Positions 43,100-54,352 of a stretch of 64,000 nt of DNA are shown piece after piece; positions within the stretch are counted from its first letter, which is position 1; every line of letters starts with the position of its first letter. Position numbers and translations under genes: made by a program. The notes under the pieces are model-generated. The model saw nothing but the letters and a program-made list of their open reading frames with translations, had not been told where the DNA came from and searched no databases. The DNA comes from Cladopsammia gracilis (Eukaryota; Cnidaria; Anthozoa; Scleractinia; Dendrophylliidae). The stretch covers positions 339,001 to 403,000 of the forward strand of contig JAJGOT010000438.1 in assembly GCA_022457155.1 (NCBI GenBank). The letters run 5' to 3'.

Positions 43100-43510
43100 T
43101 TAACCCGTGAATACGCGCAAGCGTAATGAACGGGTTGTCGGTAACGGTGGCCAATTCACTCACTCACTCGCTTGCTCGCTCGCTCGTTCCATCTCGTTTC
43201 TTTTTTTTTCGGACTGAAAATTAGTTTTTTTTGTTTGTTTGCGTTCGACAAAAGTCGTTACATTTAATTTCCAATAAAAACCGCAAAATTATGTTACCGC
43301 TCACTCGTTCCATCACTCAGCTGTAAACTTAGTACAAATGCATTTCTTAACCGACGATAACAATAACTAAATTATTGGAAACGAATATAAATAACAATAG
43401 GCTTAAAGATGTTTCGCATTTGGAGTCTTTAATGCAACGATAAAATCGATCAAAAAGGATTTTTCAACCGTGACACGCGTTTTGATACGTGTCTACCTTG
43501 AAGTAATTAA
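43100..43510. repeat. Dispersed repeat composite, including family A copy
   Basis: 43345-43505 matches 8190-8330 (gataacaataactaaat ... gatgtttcgcat ... cacgcgttttgatacgtgtc). Upstream, 43200-43290 resembles part of the SINE body (T-tract, gcgttcgacaaaagtcgtta). The order differs from the copy at 8.1-8.6 kb, so two repeat families adjoin in both places. Confidence 0.5.
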
Positions 43511-43629
43511 ATTTATCCTGTTTCAAGCCGAATGATGTAAAGCGCGGACTGTTTGTACACACGCGCGTAGGCTTCACTTTTCCCGTCATACCCGCTAACC
43601 GTGGTCGGAGTAACGATTTTTTCATTTCT

Positions 43630-44640
43630 GTGGGACGTAACTACGTTTTTACTATGGTGACTCCCTACACACTTTCCACACTGTTGACACGAAACAAATT
43701 CAAACTTCTCACGGCGCTAAAAGCGATCGCACCTAAAGAAACCGAGTATTGCGACGGCACTTGTTTTTTATCTGATTCAGCAGACAATTTGGTTCAATTG
43801 GTTTCGCCAGAAAACAGCCAGTCAGCAACTTTAGGTCAAACAACTCAAAACTCACTCCAGGAAGATTCACCGCCAGCACTTGAGCAGATTTCTTGTGAAT
43901 ATCCCGACAACCAATTCACGGTGAGCACAGATTCACTCAAAATCGCTCGCCATTCACGTGCTAACAAAATGGCGGACATTCCAACTTCGAAATGTCATAT
44001 CTTTGGATCGCATCAAGATGTTAATGAACTTTTTTCACTTTTGAAATTATTATGTCGTGTACTTTCAGAAGCTGTCATCAGATATCCCATAATACTAATT
44101 TAAAATGTTGGCGCCATCTTTATGACGTCATTTTCCCGCCAAAATACTTAAATTAAAAAAACCAAACGATTTTTGCGAATGATATTAAACTTCTATATTG
44201 TTGTAAAATTTCAGCTTCCTAGGTTCAAAACTGTTAAAGTTGAATGAAGCACAAGTTTTTCAGTCAATTTGATTCTAAATGACCTTTGACCCCAGCAGAA
44301 AATGGGCGGGGAATTCAAATTTTGAAACGTCATATCTTTTGATCGGATCAACGTATTTACGAGCCTTTTTCAGTTTTCAGATGCTTGTGGCGAGTACTTT
44401 CAGAAATTGTCATTAGATATCCCATAATACTAAGTTATTTTTTGGCGCCAACTTTATGACGTCATTTTCCAGCCAAAAATTGCATAAATGGAAAAACAAA
44501 AAAGATTCAATTTGTGAAAATGATGAGTTCTGTGCTGTTGTGAGATTTCATGTTAGCAACATCAAAACTGAAAAAGTTATTATATCGCGGAATGGCGAGC
44601 GATTTTAAGTGAATCTGTTTTCCACCGTACATTCCTGGGT
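43630..44640 (+). repeat. Duplicated ~330-bp block and weak ORF
   Basis: The blocks 43985-44200 and 44325-44530 share catatcttt, cgtgtactttcagaa(g/a)(c)tgtcat, agatatcccataatacta and ttggcgcca(t/a)ctttatgacgtcattttcc. gaatggcgagcgatttt (44591) is the inverse of cgctcgccattc (43947). An ORF at 43630-44103 runs into the first block and shows no domain, so I do not call it a gene. Confidence 0.55.
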
Positions 44641-44782
44641 CGAAAATCATTCAATAGTTCCATCCTCGGTTTCCTCGGACGATTCAGATAATACTGACCC
44701 GAATCTATAGTGTTGCATTTTTTGAGCGAAAACTTTCAACTTTCCGATACACAATCTACCAATTCTAAATGGAATCAAAGAA

Positions 44783-45692
44783 TTGGCAGATATGTTATCA
44801 GCTCACAATAAAGAGCAAGCAGACCAGTGGAAATCGAAAATCTTAGCATTAACAAAGAGCTTAGATAAAACACATTCCACGCCGACTTTTTTCAGCGACA
44901 AATTCCATGATGCCAAAATTTTCTGGTTCAGGGTCAGAAGACGTTTCGAGGTTTTAGCCAACCAATTTTAACAGAGCTGCGCGTTTTTACAAGTTTAATG
45001 ACGATCGCAAAGCAGAGGCACTACCACTTTATCTAACCTCTACGGCGAGCGTTTAGTTTAACACGACACCAGATCTTACCGGAAATAATTTTGACTATCT
45101 AGCTGACGCGCTCAAAAAACAGTTACACACTGAATCTGACGTTACTACGGCAAAAATTACATGACCGTAAACAATTGCCGGCGGAAGGCGTTTCGGACTT
45201 TGCCGCGTCAATTCGGCGTCTTTGTCAGAGAAATAATTTGCCGCGCACGGAATGCGTTACTGTTTTTATCCAAAATCTAAGACCAAAACTAAAAAACTAC
45301 CTCATATTACACCGACCAGGTACCCTAGAACAGGCCGAAGTGCACGCTCGCCTTAAGGAATCATTACCTGACCCTAAGCCCGTAGATCGTTTTGACGAAC
45401 TTTTAGATGCAATTACGAAATTACAAAATTCGCCCAAACCAACACCCTCGCCAGTTGTAGCAGCCTGTGCCCCACCCACTCATCAAACTGATAGTTTGCC
45501 ACACCCATCTCGGGATAACCAATCACTCTCTCGCGATTAAATAACAATTGATTCGACAAGAACTACGTAGGGTATCAAACCAACGTTTTAATGGCCCAAA
45601 CTAACGAGGTCGGCGCTCTTTTGACGGCCGTCCAAGCTGTGATTACTGTTCGAAATCTGGCCATATTATGGCGGTTTGCCGTCAACGACAAA
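44783..45692 (+). pseudogene. Degenerate retrotransposon gag with zinc knuckle
   Basis: Fragments in changing frames form one gag: KFNDDRKAEALPLYLTSTAS at about 44990, then an in-frame stop, FDYLADALKKQLHTESDV, a frame change, then a 121-codon segment FAASIRRLCQRNNLPRTECV...ARLKESLPDPK to 45540. A further frame contains CDYCSKSGHIMAVC at about 45637-45680, a perfect CX2CX4HX4C zinc knuckle. Stops and frameshifts make it non-coding. No protease, reverse transcriptase or integrase follows, so pol is deleted. Confidence 0.7.
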
Positions 45693-45699
45693 ACCAACG

Positions 45700-47030
45700 T
45701 CGGGATCCACGAATTCCGTTTTCCAATGGACCACCTCGACAAACCCAACCTTGGGGACGGCCCCACCTTCCTCAGGCTCTCCTGCTCCGTCAACTTTAAA
45801 CTAGCTTCGATCTCTTCCGCACGGGAACGACAAGAGATCGGGACTGTTTCTTGCGTTACAAATGTTGATAGTACTAACATACCACACACACCTATAACTT
45901 CCACCACTACAGTCGCATCCACACATCCACCGGACTTACTTGTATCCACACCTCCTCAGTCATCTACAAACACGACAACTACACCACACGTTGTTCCAGA
46001 ACAAACTACTGACTCCAACGTCATTTCCGAACAAACTGCGTCACCAAATGACACTGACGATCACCATGATTACGGCAATTGGCCTTTCCGCAAGCATTGC
46101 TTCTTTTCAACATAGCCAGATTAGTGCGCAGGCCCACGAATTAACTTTTGATCTTATCAAACGTAATGCTTGCGAAATCATTACAGATCACGACCAGGCC
46201 AATTTACTTTTGAATTCCCGATACCTAAAACCACCATACCGTTCTCACAATGTGCTGCGCTTATGCGCTTATATCCGATGCCATAGGGCTAGCTTTTGTT
46301 ACCATACAACCACAGGAAATTTTCGCTCACTAAGCTTCTCTAATGTTTACGGAGGAATTCATTTCTTGCAGTTTGATTGCACTCGAATCTGAGACGCGGC
46401 AAACCGTTTTGTTGGGAGTCGCAGAATCGGCCCGTGCAAAGGGGGGAATGAAAAACAAAAGTCCAACTAGCACGGCTAGATCTCGATTCAAAACGTCATG
46501 CACCAAGTTAAGAAAACGAATTTCCAATTTTTTTCGTAAACCACGCGTACATCCCCCCGTTATGATAAACAATGTGCAGCCGTTCCAGTCTCAACGGAAT
46601 TTGAACAGGTACTCTCGGACCACACCCACAAAACGCCACAGAGTCATCACACACAACAGTAGCTTTTAGTTCAACATAGTAGACTTGACAACAGCAATCA
46701 CGCACCCCTCACAAAGGATGCCTCAAACACTCGGTATCAGGTGAACACAATTACCCCGAGGGTTTGTACCATACCGCACAACAAAAATGACGAGTCTCAT
46801 GAACAAACACCAAATTCCAGAGTAACAGATGACACATGCTTGACACGCGGGAATACCATGGACACTTTAAGCCTTTATTCCGAGAGATCAATAGAGAACA
46901 AACCAATTCATACTGGTTATCAAAACAATTATACATCGAAATACAATGAGGCCTATGGGCAATTAGGCATACCTGCGTTCCCCAAAGGGCCGGAAATGGA
47001 ATCCACAAAGGACGAGAGAGAAACAGTAGT
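45700..47030 (+). other. Downstream remnant of the same retroelement
   Basis: Threonine-rich frames (45,870-46,110) are followed by short frames of unknown identity up to about 46,670. I find no catalytic motif and no LTR pair. It may be the 3-prime part of the gag-bearing element above. Confidence 0.35.
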
Positions 47031-47037
47031 AATTGTT

Positions 47038-47590
47038 AAAGTGCCCCTATGATAAAGTTTTTGATTTTCATTTTTTTACATTTTCGTGTATTATTAGACT
47101 TTCTTACTCATCTTGTCAAATTTCAATCCATTACGAACATCATTTTATTTTACCATTTATTTTTGAGAATTTACGGCCGCAATTAATCGACCTTGTTCCA
47201 AGTCTTGGTTGCGAATGGGAGAAAGTGACGTCAAAGACTCAAACATACCTCACGGGTTGAAATTATAATAACAATCGGCATTGAAAATTGCACGAAAAAC
47301 AAGTCCAAAGTTTTTGTTGCTTTTCGCGTGATTTTCAATACTTACTGTTGTTATAATGTCAACCCGTGAGGTATGTGCGAGTCTTTAACGTCACTTTCTT
47401 CCACTCGCAACCAAGCCTTGGAACAAGGTTGATCAATGGCGGCCGAAAATTCTCGAAAATAAATGTTAAAATGAAATGCCTTCTGATTTTCGTAAAGGAT
47501 TGAAATTTGGCAAGATGAGTAAGAAAGTCTAACAGTACACGAAAATGTAAAAAAAAATGAAAATAAAAAATTTGATCATAGGGGCAGTTT
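47038..47590. repeat. Foldback element with ~240-bp arms
   Basis: 47038-47274 and 47355-47590 are reverse complements (gtgcccctatgataaa... / ...tttgatcataggggca), with moderate divergence and an 80-base loop. The arms include the acctcacgggttga motif at the inner ends. The ORFs on each strand mirror each other and are not genes. Confidence 0.85.
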
Positions 47591-47840
47591 AAGGATACTT
47601 CTGATCCAATTGTTCGAAGCAAAGCATCAATCAAAACCGAAGACAAATCATTCAGTACCAGTAGAATTAATGACAAAGATGATAAAGTTGAGATAAATGA
47701 GAATTTAAATATTGTGAAATGATATATATGAAATAAATCATATATGAACTGCGGAAATGAAATCAAAGGAAGAATGATCCTCGCTGTTGTGAACGCAATT
47801 TAAGCAATTGCGAAAAGAAGCCTGAAAAAAAAATTCAGGA

Positions 47841-47901
47841 CTTCAACGGGGTTCGAACCCGTGACCTCGCGAAACCGGTGCGATGCTCTACCAACTGAGC
47901 T
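47841..47901 (-). tRNA. tRNA-Thr(GGT)-like unit, 3-prime part, split by LINE
   Basis: On the - strand this is positions 9-72 of the tRNA-like unit seen whole at 62055-62126, from the box A copy agctcagttgg through the anticodon loop ccggttt, box B ggttcgaacc and the acceptor strand tgaagtcc. The first eight bases lie 13.9 kb away at 61843-61850. The downstream body (47690-47840) is shared with the intact unit's 3-prime flank, so it belongs to a dispersed tRNA-headed repeat family. Confidence 0.8.
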
Positions 47902-47929
47902 TTTTTTTATTTATGGCGTTCCGCTGGGC

Positions 47930-48598
47930 GGTAGTGCAATGCCCCGCGATCATGTAAAATGGGGGGATAAAAACGAGGAAGAGGAGAACGCCAGGGTGAG
48001 GGAACACCAGCTCGCCAAACTCGCTAGGGAATCGAACCCCACCTCACCGGGAATCTAAAAAGCAGAGCACTAGCAACTAACTACGTAACTAGACTATATA
48101 CGTAAAAAAAGGAGGTAAACAATTGATAAGACAACTAAAAAAGAGTTAAAATTAAATAAAACATACTAAAAGCCAAATGGTACAAACTAAGAAGAAACAC
48201 GTACAATGCTTATGTAAGGAAAACCCGGGATGAAGCTCGAGCAGTACAACCAACTAAGGCGACCGCACTAGCCAGGACCAGAAAACAACGCCGTGACGAG
48301 ACCCAGACCACACAAAAGGATCACGCAGTACAACCACTAAAGGCGACCACGATCACCAGAAACAACAAAAACAAGCCGGAGCAAGTACAGCAAAGGGTCA
48401 CACAGTGCAACCAATCAAGGCGACCACGATCACCGGAACAAGAAAAGCAGGGGGGATCATGCAGTGCAACCAATGAAGGCGACCGCAATCACCCAAGGCA
48501 GTAGGGGAATAAGTAGAGACCGGAATAAGCAGAGAAAGAGGAGGGATCACGCAGTACAACCAACAAAGACGACCACGATCACTCGGGATAGGACACAG
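47930..48598 (-). repeat. LINE 3-prime UTR with internal repeats
   Basis: Between ORF2 and the A-run. Five irregular copies of a block like gcagtacaaccaactaaggc + gaccacgatcacc start at about 48239, 48324, 48402, 48461 and 48549, spaced roughly 58-90 bases. Confidence 0.7.
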
Positions 48599-49047
48599 TC
48601 ACAGACAAACAGAAAAAGTCTCGTCACACACCATACCAACTAAGCCCCGAGCGCCCCACTGGCGTGTAAAAAAACGGCGACGCTGGGCAGATTGAAAACG
48701 CTTGAAAAAAACAGGTAAGAAGAAAGAAACCCTGGCTCTAAACTGGGCCAGCAACTGAGGGTCTGAGGGTCGCACGTCGCAGAAACGAAAATCATTCCGC
48801 TGCTTCCAGACCAGAAATTTCAAGACATTCAACAAATACGCAAAAACAAGAGGAACGCAACGGAAGTCATCAGAGGAAAAGCCAAATAACATAACCTTGG
48901 CATCAATAGGGGGAGCCAAGGGGGAAGCAGCGGACAACAACGTCTGAACACGAGCAACGCCCTGCTGGATTAAAGGACACGAAAAAAAAAGGTGCTCTAA
49001 AGACTCGTTGCCAGAACCACAAAAACAAACAGGATCAAAATAGTAAC
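48599..49047 (-). pseudogene. LINE ORF2 C-terminal segment
   Basis: On the - strand it encodes FDPVCFCGSGNESLEHLFFS and then CPL, a Cys/His zinc-binding end typical of Tx1/L1-type ORF2, followed by about 130 residues to the stop. The gypsy-like element splits it from the RT part at 56.2 kb. The ORF appears to begin inside the LTR only because the LTR happens to be open in that frame. Confidence 0.75.
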
Positions 49048-49240
49048 TGTTGCCAGGCACAAACAACTGATTTTTAAACAACGCTTTAATGTGCCGGAAA
49101 TGGTGGACCCGAAGTCCAAACAGTTAACAGTTTACATTTCTGTACTTGAAAAACCTTTTCATCTCGCACGCGGTCGAAGATCTTACAGGTCACGTGACAC
49201 TGGTCACGAGTTCTCTATATTGCAATTACGTCATCTCACA
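49048..49240 (-). repeat. 3-prime LTR of gypsy-like element
   Basis: 193 bases from tgttgccaggcac to cgtcatctcaca, matching 56008-56200 with two G/A differences. The internal side shows a purine-rich tract on the - strand (gtcggggagtg) as the polypurine tract candidate. Confidence 0.95.
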
Positions 49241-49613
49241 CACTCCCCGACTTTAAAAATGTCCTCCGAGACATTTGTTACAATGTTCAGTGGAGTTCTC
49301 GCCTCCCAACTAAAACGTGCCATCGTATTCCCATGCATTACTCCTGTATGTCGCTTGCATTATGGGTTCATCAGGCCCAAGACAGCAATTTTATACAACG
49401 ATACTTATACAAATACGTAATCAAAACCTATCTTCGTTCACACTTGATTCAATAAATGGCTAGGCACAGTCATAGTTCCATGACAACGATATCATTCATT
49501 TGCCTGTTTGAAAGGCACAACAGCACCAAAGGCAGGTAATTAAAAAATCAGTTCAACAACAACGTCAATGAAAGTCTTGGGCAGTCAATATGTGCATGCA
49601 AATTACACATGTA

Positions 49614-51781
49614 TCATCTGTATATAGGGTGGGTACGCCAGCGGACCATAACATGGTTGTGTAGGGTACTGAAACACAGGTTGTATCCAAGGTGATTGGA
49701 ATGGTTGACAGCACCATCCAGGGACAGGGTTTGAAGCGATCTGGACACCACAGATAGTTGGCTCTCCCAGTGTATCATATTGAACATCCTTGGTGGATGA
49801 CGGACACGCTGGGGACGACTTTGTTCCAGGTCTGGTTCCAGTTGTTCCGATTCCGATTCAAGTACAAGTTCTTGCTCTTGCTCAGGATTCGGATCCTCTG
49901 GCACTGACACATGTGACGTGTCTTGGTTCACAGCAGGGTCAGAGTGATTCACATCTGTTGGTCCCTGGTCATTTACAGACTGCCGCTCATTAGACGGGGT
50001 CTGGACATCAATGTCTATTGGTACATGTCGACCAAAAGCAGTGCTGGTTTCAGGGTTGACTCTTTCCACCGGACAAGACGATTCGTCAAGTTCTATTGGT
50101 AAATAGGTTAGATGTTCAGCATCATCCGTGTCGCTATCAGCACTTGTCTGTAATGCATCGCGCGTTTGCCTCGTGATCCTAGATCCACGCCGAGTCTTGT
50201 TAATCATTCGATGTTCTTGCTCTGGAGTTACCGGTAGAAAGTCACATGGAAGTAGCAGGTTTCTGTGCAGAACGCGATTCTTTTTGTTTCCTCCTTCAGC
50301 TTTCACTTCATAGACAGGGTTGTCTCCTTTTCGTTCTACCACAATGTGAATCTGATCTTCCCAGTAAGCCCGCAATTTACCAGGTCCCCCACGCTCTGAC
50401 AGGTTTCGGACGAGGACTCTGTCCCCAGGTTCCAGGTTTGTATAGTGTGCCTTGCGATCTTGAAACTGTTTCCCCTTAGAAGACGACATGCGGGATTTCT
50501 CTGCAGCTAGTGAGTACGCCTCCGTCATAGCAGACTTCCATCTTTTGACATAGGTGATGTGGTTTCCTGTCACTGACTCCAGTGATGTACCCAGGATAAT
50601 ATCAATTGGCAAACGTGGTGAGCGTCCAAAGAGGAGGTAGAATGGTGAATACCCAGTGGATTCACTCTTGGTGCAATTGTATGCATGAACAACCTTGGGC
50701 ACAAGCTCATGCCACTTACTCTTCTTTTCTTCGGGTAGAGTTCTTAGCATTGACAGCAATGTTTGGTTAAATCTTTCTGCTTTACCATTGCATTGAGGGT
50801 GGTAAGGTGTAGTCCTTGAACGGATCATCCCGCACAACTGCTGTAGCTGGTGAAACAACTTGTTCTCGAACTCCTTTCCCTGGTCATGCAAAATACGCGC
50901 CGGGAATCCGAAACGGAGCATAAAATCGTTGTACAGCTTGTCGGCTGCCGTACGAGCTGATTTGTTTCTTGTGGGTACGCTTGCGCGAATCGTGTGAAGT
51001 GATCAACGATGACCAAAATGTATTCGTGACCACCAGAGCTTCTTTCCAGGTGCAGATACTCTATGGATATTAACTCAAACGGTGCATTTGTGAAAATAGG
51101 TTGGAGAGGAGCACGAGTGGAGATATTTGGTCGCCTTTGCTTCAGACAACTGCACACCCGAGTCACAAAGTGAGTAATGTCACGATACATGTGGGGCCAG
51201 TAAAACCTCTCACGAGCTAAGTGTAGTACTCTCTCTGCCCCCAAGTGGCCCATTTCCTGGTGTAACTCCTTGTAGACCAACGGATGAAATTGCTTCGGCA
51301 ACACCAGCTGTAAATACTCTCCACACTTTCTTCTCAGTAGCCCATCTCTTCCAATTTCCAACTTTGGCCATTCACGCAGCAACTTTCTTGTGTACGGAAG
51401 TTCTCTACAAATGTCACGGGTTGCAGGTTTTCGCCCATCCGAGTTGTATGCTAGCACTCTGCCGATACTCGGGTCTCGTTTCTGAGCTGCCAAAATGACA
51501 TGAGGCTCGATCTTGTCGTACTTCCTGGAATTAAGAAGATCAGAGTCAAAGTTCATTGCCTCCGTTCTGTCACTGACCGCCGTTATCCAAACTGTGTCGC
51601 CTTCCAGAAGTGCCATTATGCCAGACAAAGTTGCACTAATCACATCCTGTGATGTCTCCTGTGTACAGGTTGGAATGTACTGGTTGATGTCCAAAGGCAT
51701 TCTTGACAAAGTGTCAACATCTTTGTTCACTTTACCAGGCCTGTACTTGATCTCAAAGTTGTAATCCGCAAGTTCTGCCAC
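49614..51781 (-). pseudogene. Gypsy-like integrase and C-terminus
   Basis: Two overlapping frames (50825-51781, 49614-50921) joined by a one-base shift near 50,950. Visible parts are RNase H end ([20 protein letters not shown]), the zinc-binding H/C region ([20 protein letters not shown]...CSC), the core [24 protein letters not shown] and CNGKAERFNQTL. The position usually held by the first catalytic Asp is Glu (SIEYL). The other two acidic residues are present. The C-terminal tail is acidic and glutamate-rich and ends PQRVRHPPRMF. No chromodomain is evident. Confidence 0.8.
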
Positions 51782-51924
51782 TCAGCGGTGTCCCGTCGAA
51801 TTAAGTTTGGCAGTGGATAAGACATACGTTAAAGGGTTGTTGTCAGTATAGACTGTGAATGAAGGCGCGTAATACAAATAGTCTCTGAACTGTTCACAGA
51901 TAGCCCATTTTAAAGCTAGAAACT

Positions 51925-53145
51925 CTATAGCTTTCCAGAGTGAAGATGATAGTTCCTCTCAGCAGGAGTAAGGGTCCTGGATCCATATCCTACAACACGC
52001 ATTTTACCAGACTGGAGTTGATAAAGTACTGCCCCTAAGCCACTGTCGGATGCATCTGTGTGCAGGACAAATGGAAGGCTATAATCCGGATAACCGAGGA
52101 CTGGCGGATTAACAAGACAGTCCACAAGTCTCTCCAACACTCCTTGGTGCTCCTGTATCCAACTGATGGCATGGTTAGATTGCGCTTGTGTCCGATTTCC
52201 TTTCTGACCACTTCTGTCTCTTCTGGTTGCAGGGTTGTTTTTATTAACTTCTGGTGCTTTTAGGAGTTTAAAAAGTGGTTGTGCAATCCTGGAGAAGTCC
52301 TGAATGTACTTGCGATAGTATCCTAGCAAGCCCGGGAGTTTCCTCACGTCCCCAACAGTTCTTGGTTTCGTTTCTTTCAGTGCCAACACCGCTTTGGTGT
52401 TTGAGGGATCTATCCGATATCCATCAGCAGAAACAACCCTTCCCAGATAATTGACCTCCTTCTTGAACATCTTGCATTTTTTTGCTTTAAGCTTGATCCC
52501 ATGTGAGCGCAGCCTCCGTAAAACTGTTCGTACATTTTCTACGTGTTCATCAAAGGTACTACTGAACACAATCACATCATCTAGGTAAGGAACGCAAATT
52601 TCGTCTCTAAGACCCTCCAAACAGTTCTCCATAAACCTCTGGAATTCCCCCGGCGCATTCCTGAGGCCAAACGGGATCCGAACCCACTCGTACAGACCTC
52701 ATGGAGTCACAAATGCAGTCATGTGTTAGCATTGAGGGCTGACAAATCCTTAGTGGTAAGCCTTCCCTTGGTCTAGAAGTGAGAACCACTTGTTCCCGCC
52801 CAGATTCTCAATTGTTGTTTGCACACGAGGGAGTGGGTGTCGATCAGCTACCGTTCTTTTATTCAGCTCGCGGAAGTCAACACACAGTCTCAGGGAACCA
52901 TCTTTCTTTCGAACGCAAACTACTGGCGATGAGTAGGCTGAACGTGACTTTCGCACCCATCCACGATTGAGTAAATCTTCGACATATTGTTTAACTTCTG
53001 GATACAAGGGCTTTGGAACTGCTGTGTAGTTCTTCTGGACTGGACGACTGTCTGACAAGTTAATATTGAGCTGTAAACCCTTTGCGCACCCTACATCCTC
53101 ATCATTTTTCGAAATGGAGTCTGCTTCCTCTCTTAACATGTTCAT
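51925..53145 (-). pseudogene. Gypsy-like reverse transcriptase/RNase H
   Basis: One frame with two in-frame stops (52750-52752 and near 52698). RT blocks are [57 protein letters not shown] and [12 protein letters not shown]. RNase H begins [21 protein letters not shown] two-base insertion at about 51940 then shifts the frame into the integrase segment. Both stops are explained by single transitions. Confidence 0.85.
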
Positions 53146-53276
53146 TACTACAGTTTTCTGATCTCTTGACAGGTCTCCTAAATCAACATCTGGGGTGGAT
53201 TACTAGTCTCACTTTGACATCCCTGCATAACAGGTACTTTATGTTTCTTTCTCTGCTGTTCATCCTCTGCCAATAA

Positions 53277-54335
53277 CTATTCTGCATGAAGAACACGGTC
53301 TGCTGAACTTTTTTCCTCCTCTCTCTTTCGTACTTCAAGTGGTGTTACAGATTTAACTAGTTCAAGTTTGCCTAATACTGTCCTGTTTTCCAAGATGATG
53401 TCATGGTCTGTGGTATTTCTCACTTGGATGCCAACTCGTGATGAAGCACCACCTCTGAGCGTTACTAATGTTTCTGGGACTTCAAGCCCTGATGGCCAAG
53501 GTGATTCAACATCTGGTTCGAACAATACTGGAAGTCTTGATTCAATTGGGCCAGTATTTGCGGAGCAAGTGACTACCACTGTCTCATTATTCGGAACTAC
53601 CACATCCGTTTTCGTTACTTTCACGCTACACAGTTCACTTGGAGTGGTTGTCCTAATGAGATCAATCAAAGCTTCAACATTCTCTTGCTCTGCATTCGGA
53701 AGGCTAGAGTTAAGGGCGCTGACTAGTGTCTCTTCATGGCTGTTAAGAGAGTGACTATCAGGGTTTTTAACAATTTCTTCAATGACATTGTATCCGACAA
53801 TAGGGTGGTCCAAAGAATCCGTGGAAATCAGGAAGGGTACTGACATACCATGTTTGTCGTCCGAGGTCACAAGTTTGAATGAAACTTCAATCCAGCCTTC
53901 ATATGGGATTTCACTACCATTGGCAGCTTTCAAGTCAAGTCCTTTATCATTTAACAGTTCATCGATTTGACGTCTCTTAGCTGTGGACAGGTTCTGAGCA
54001 ACCCAATCCTTAGAAACCATAGAAACTTGGGCACCAGTGTCCCACAGAGCTTCAGTCTGAACATTGTTCATAACACACTGAATCATACATCTCTTTCCCA
54101 CCAATTTAGCTACTCTGGCGTGTTGGTTCGGTGTTAGGTGACTAACATACATGCCATCGTCAGTAACATCCTTTCTCTCCTGGTTTGATAAATACTTGAT
54201 GGCGCTACACAGTTGCTTATGCCTCATCCAGTGGGCTCTTTGGCATTTCTGAGAACAGTACTGCACCGAATGACAACAAGAACATTGCTTTAGAGATAAC
54301 CCTTTCCTGCCACAGTTCACACAAACATGGGACTG
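53277..54335 (-). CDS. Gypsy-like protease ORF with MYND-type zinc finger
   Basis: About 350 codons. The N-terminus reads CVNCGRKGLSLKQCSCC then HSVQYCSQKCQRAHWMRHKQ and LC, matching the MYND spacing CX2C...CX2CX4CX3C...HX3C. It is followed by a retropepsin-like domain with ALWDTGAQVSMVSKDWV (catalytic DTGA) and a later hydrophobic-G segment, DHPIVGYNVIEEIV. The ORF overlaps the end of gag in another frame and is open upstream of its first usable start, which suggests expression by frameshift. A MYND finger fused to protease is unusual. It may take over a nucleocapsid or host-protein-binding role. Confidence 0.75.
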   Translation of the reverse strand, partial: QSHVCVNCGRKGLSLKQCSCCHSVQYCSQKCQRAHWMRHKQLCSAIKYLSNQERKDVTDDGMYVSHLTPNQHARVAKLVGKRCMIQCVMNNVQTEALWDTGAQVSMVSKDWVAQNLSTAKRRQIDELLNDKGLDLKAANGSEIPYEGWIEVSFKLVTSDDKHGMSVPFLISTDSLDHPIVGYNVIEEIVKNPDSHSLNSHEETLVSALNSSLPNAEQENVEALIDLIRTTTPSELCSVKVTKTDVVVPNNETVVVTCSANTGPIESRLPVLFEPDVESPWPSGLEVPETLVTLRGGASSRVGIQVRNTTDHDIILENRTVLGKLELVKSVTPLEVRKREEEKSSADRVLHAE

Positions 54336-54352
54336 TTTTATGTGGTCATCAG

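Noticed and set aside
43630..44103. 157-codon ORF
   Set aside because: It runs into a locally duplicated non-coding block (gacgtcattttcc) and shows no domain. Kept only as repeat annotation.
47861..48058. 65-codon ORF across the tRNA/LINE junction
   Set aside because: It spans the insertion boundary and the A-run, so it is chance coding.
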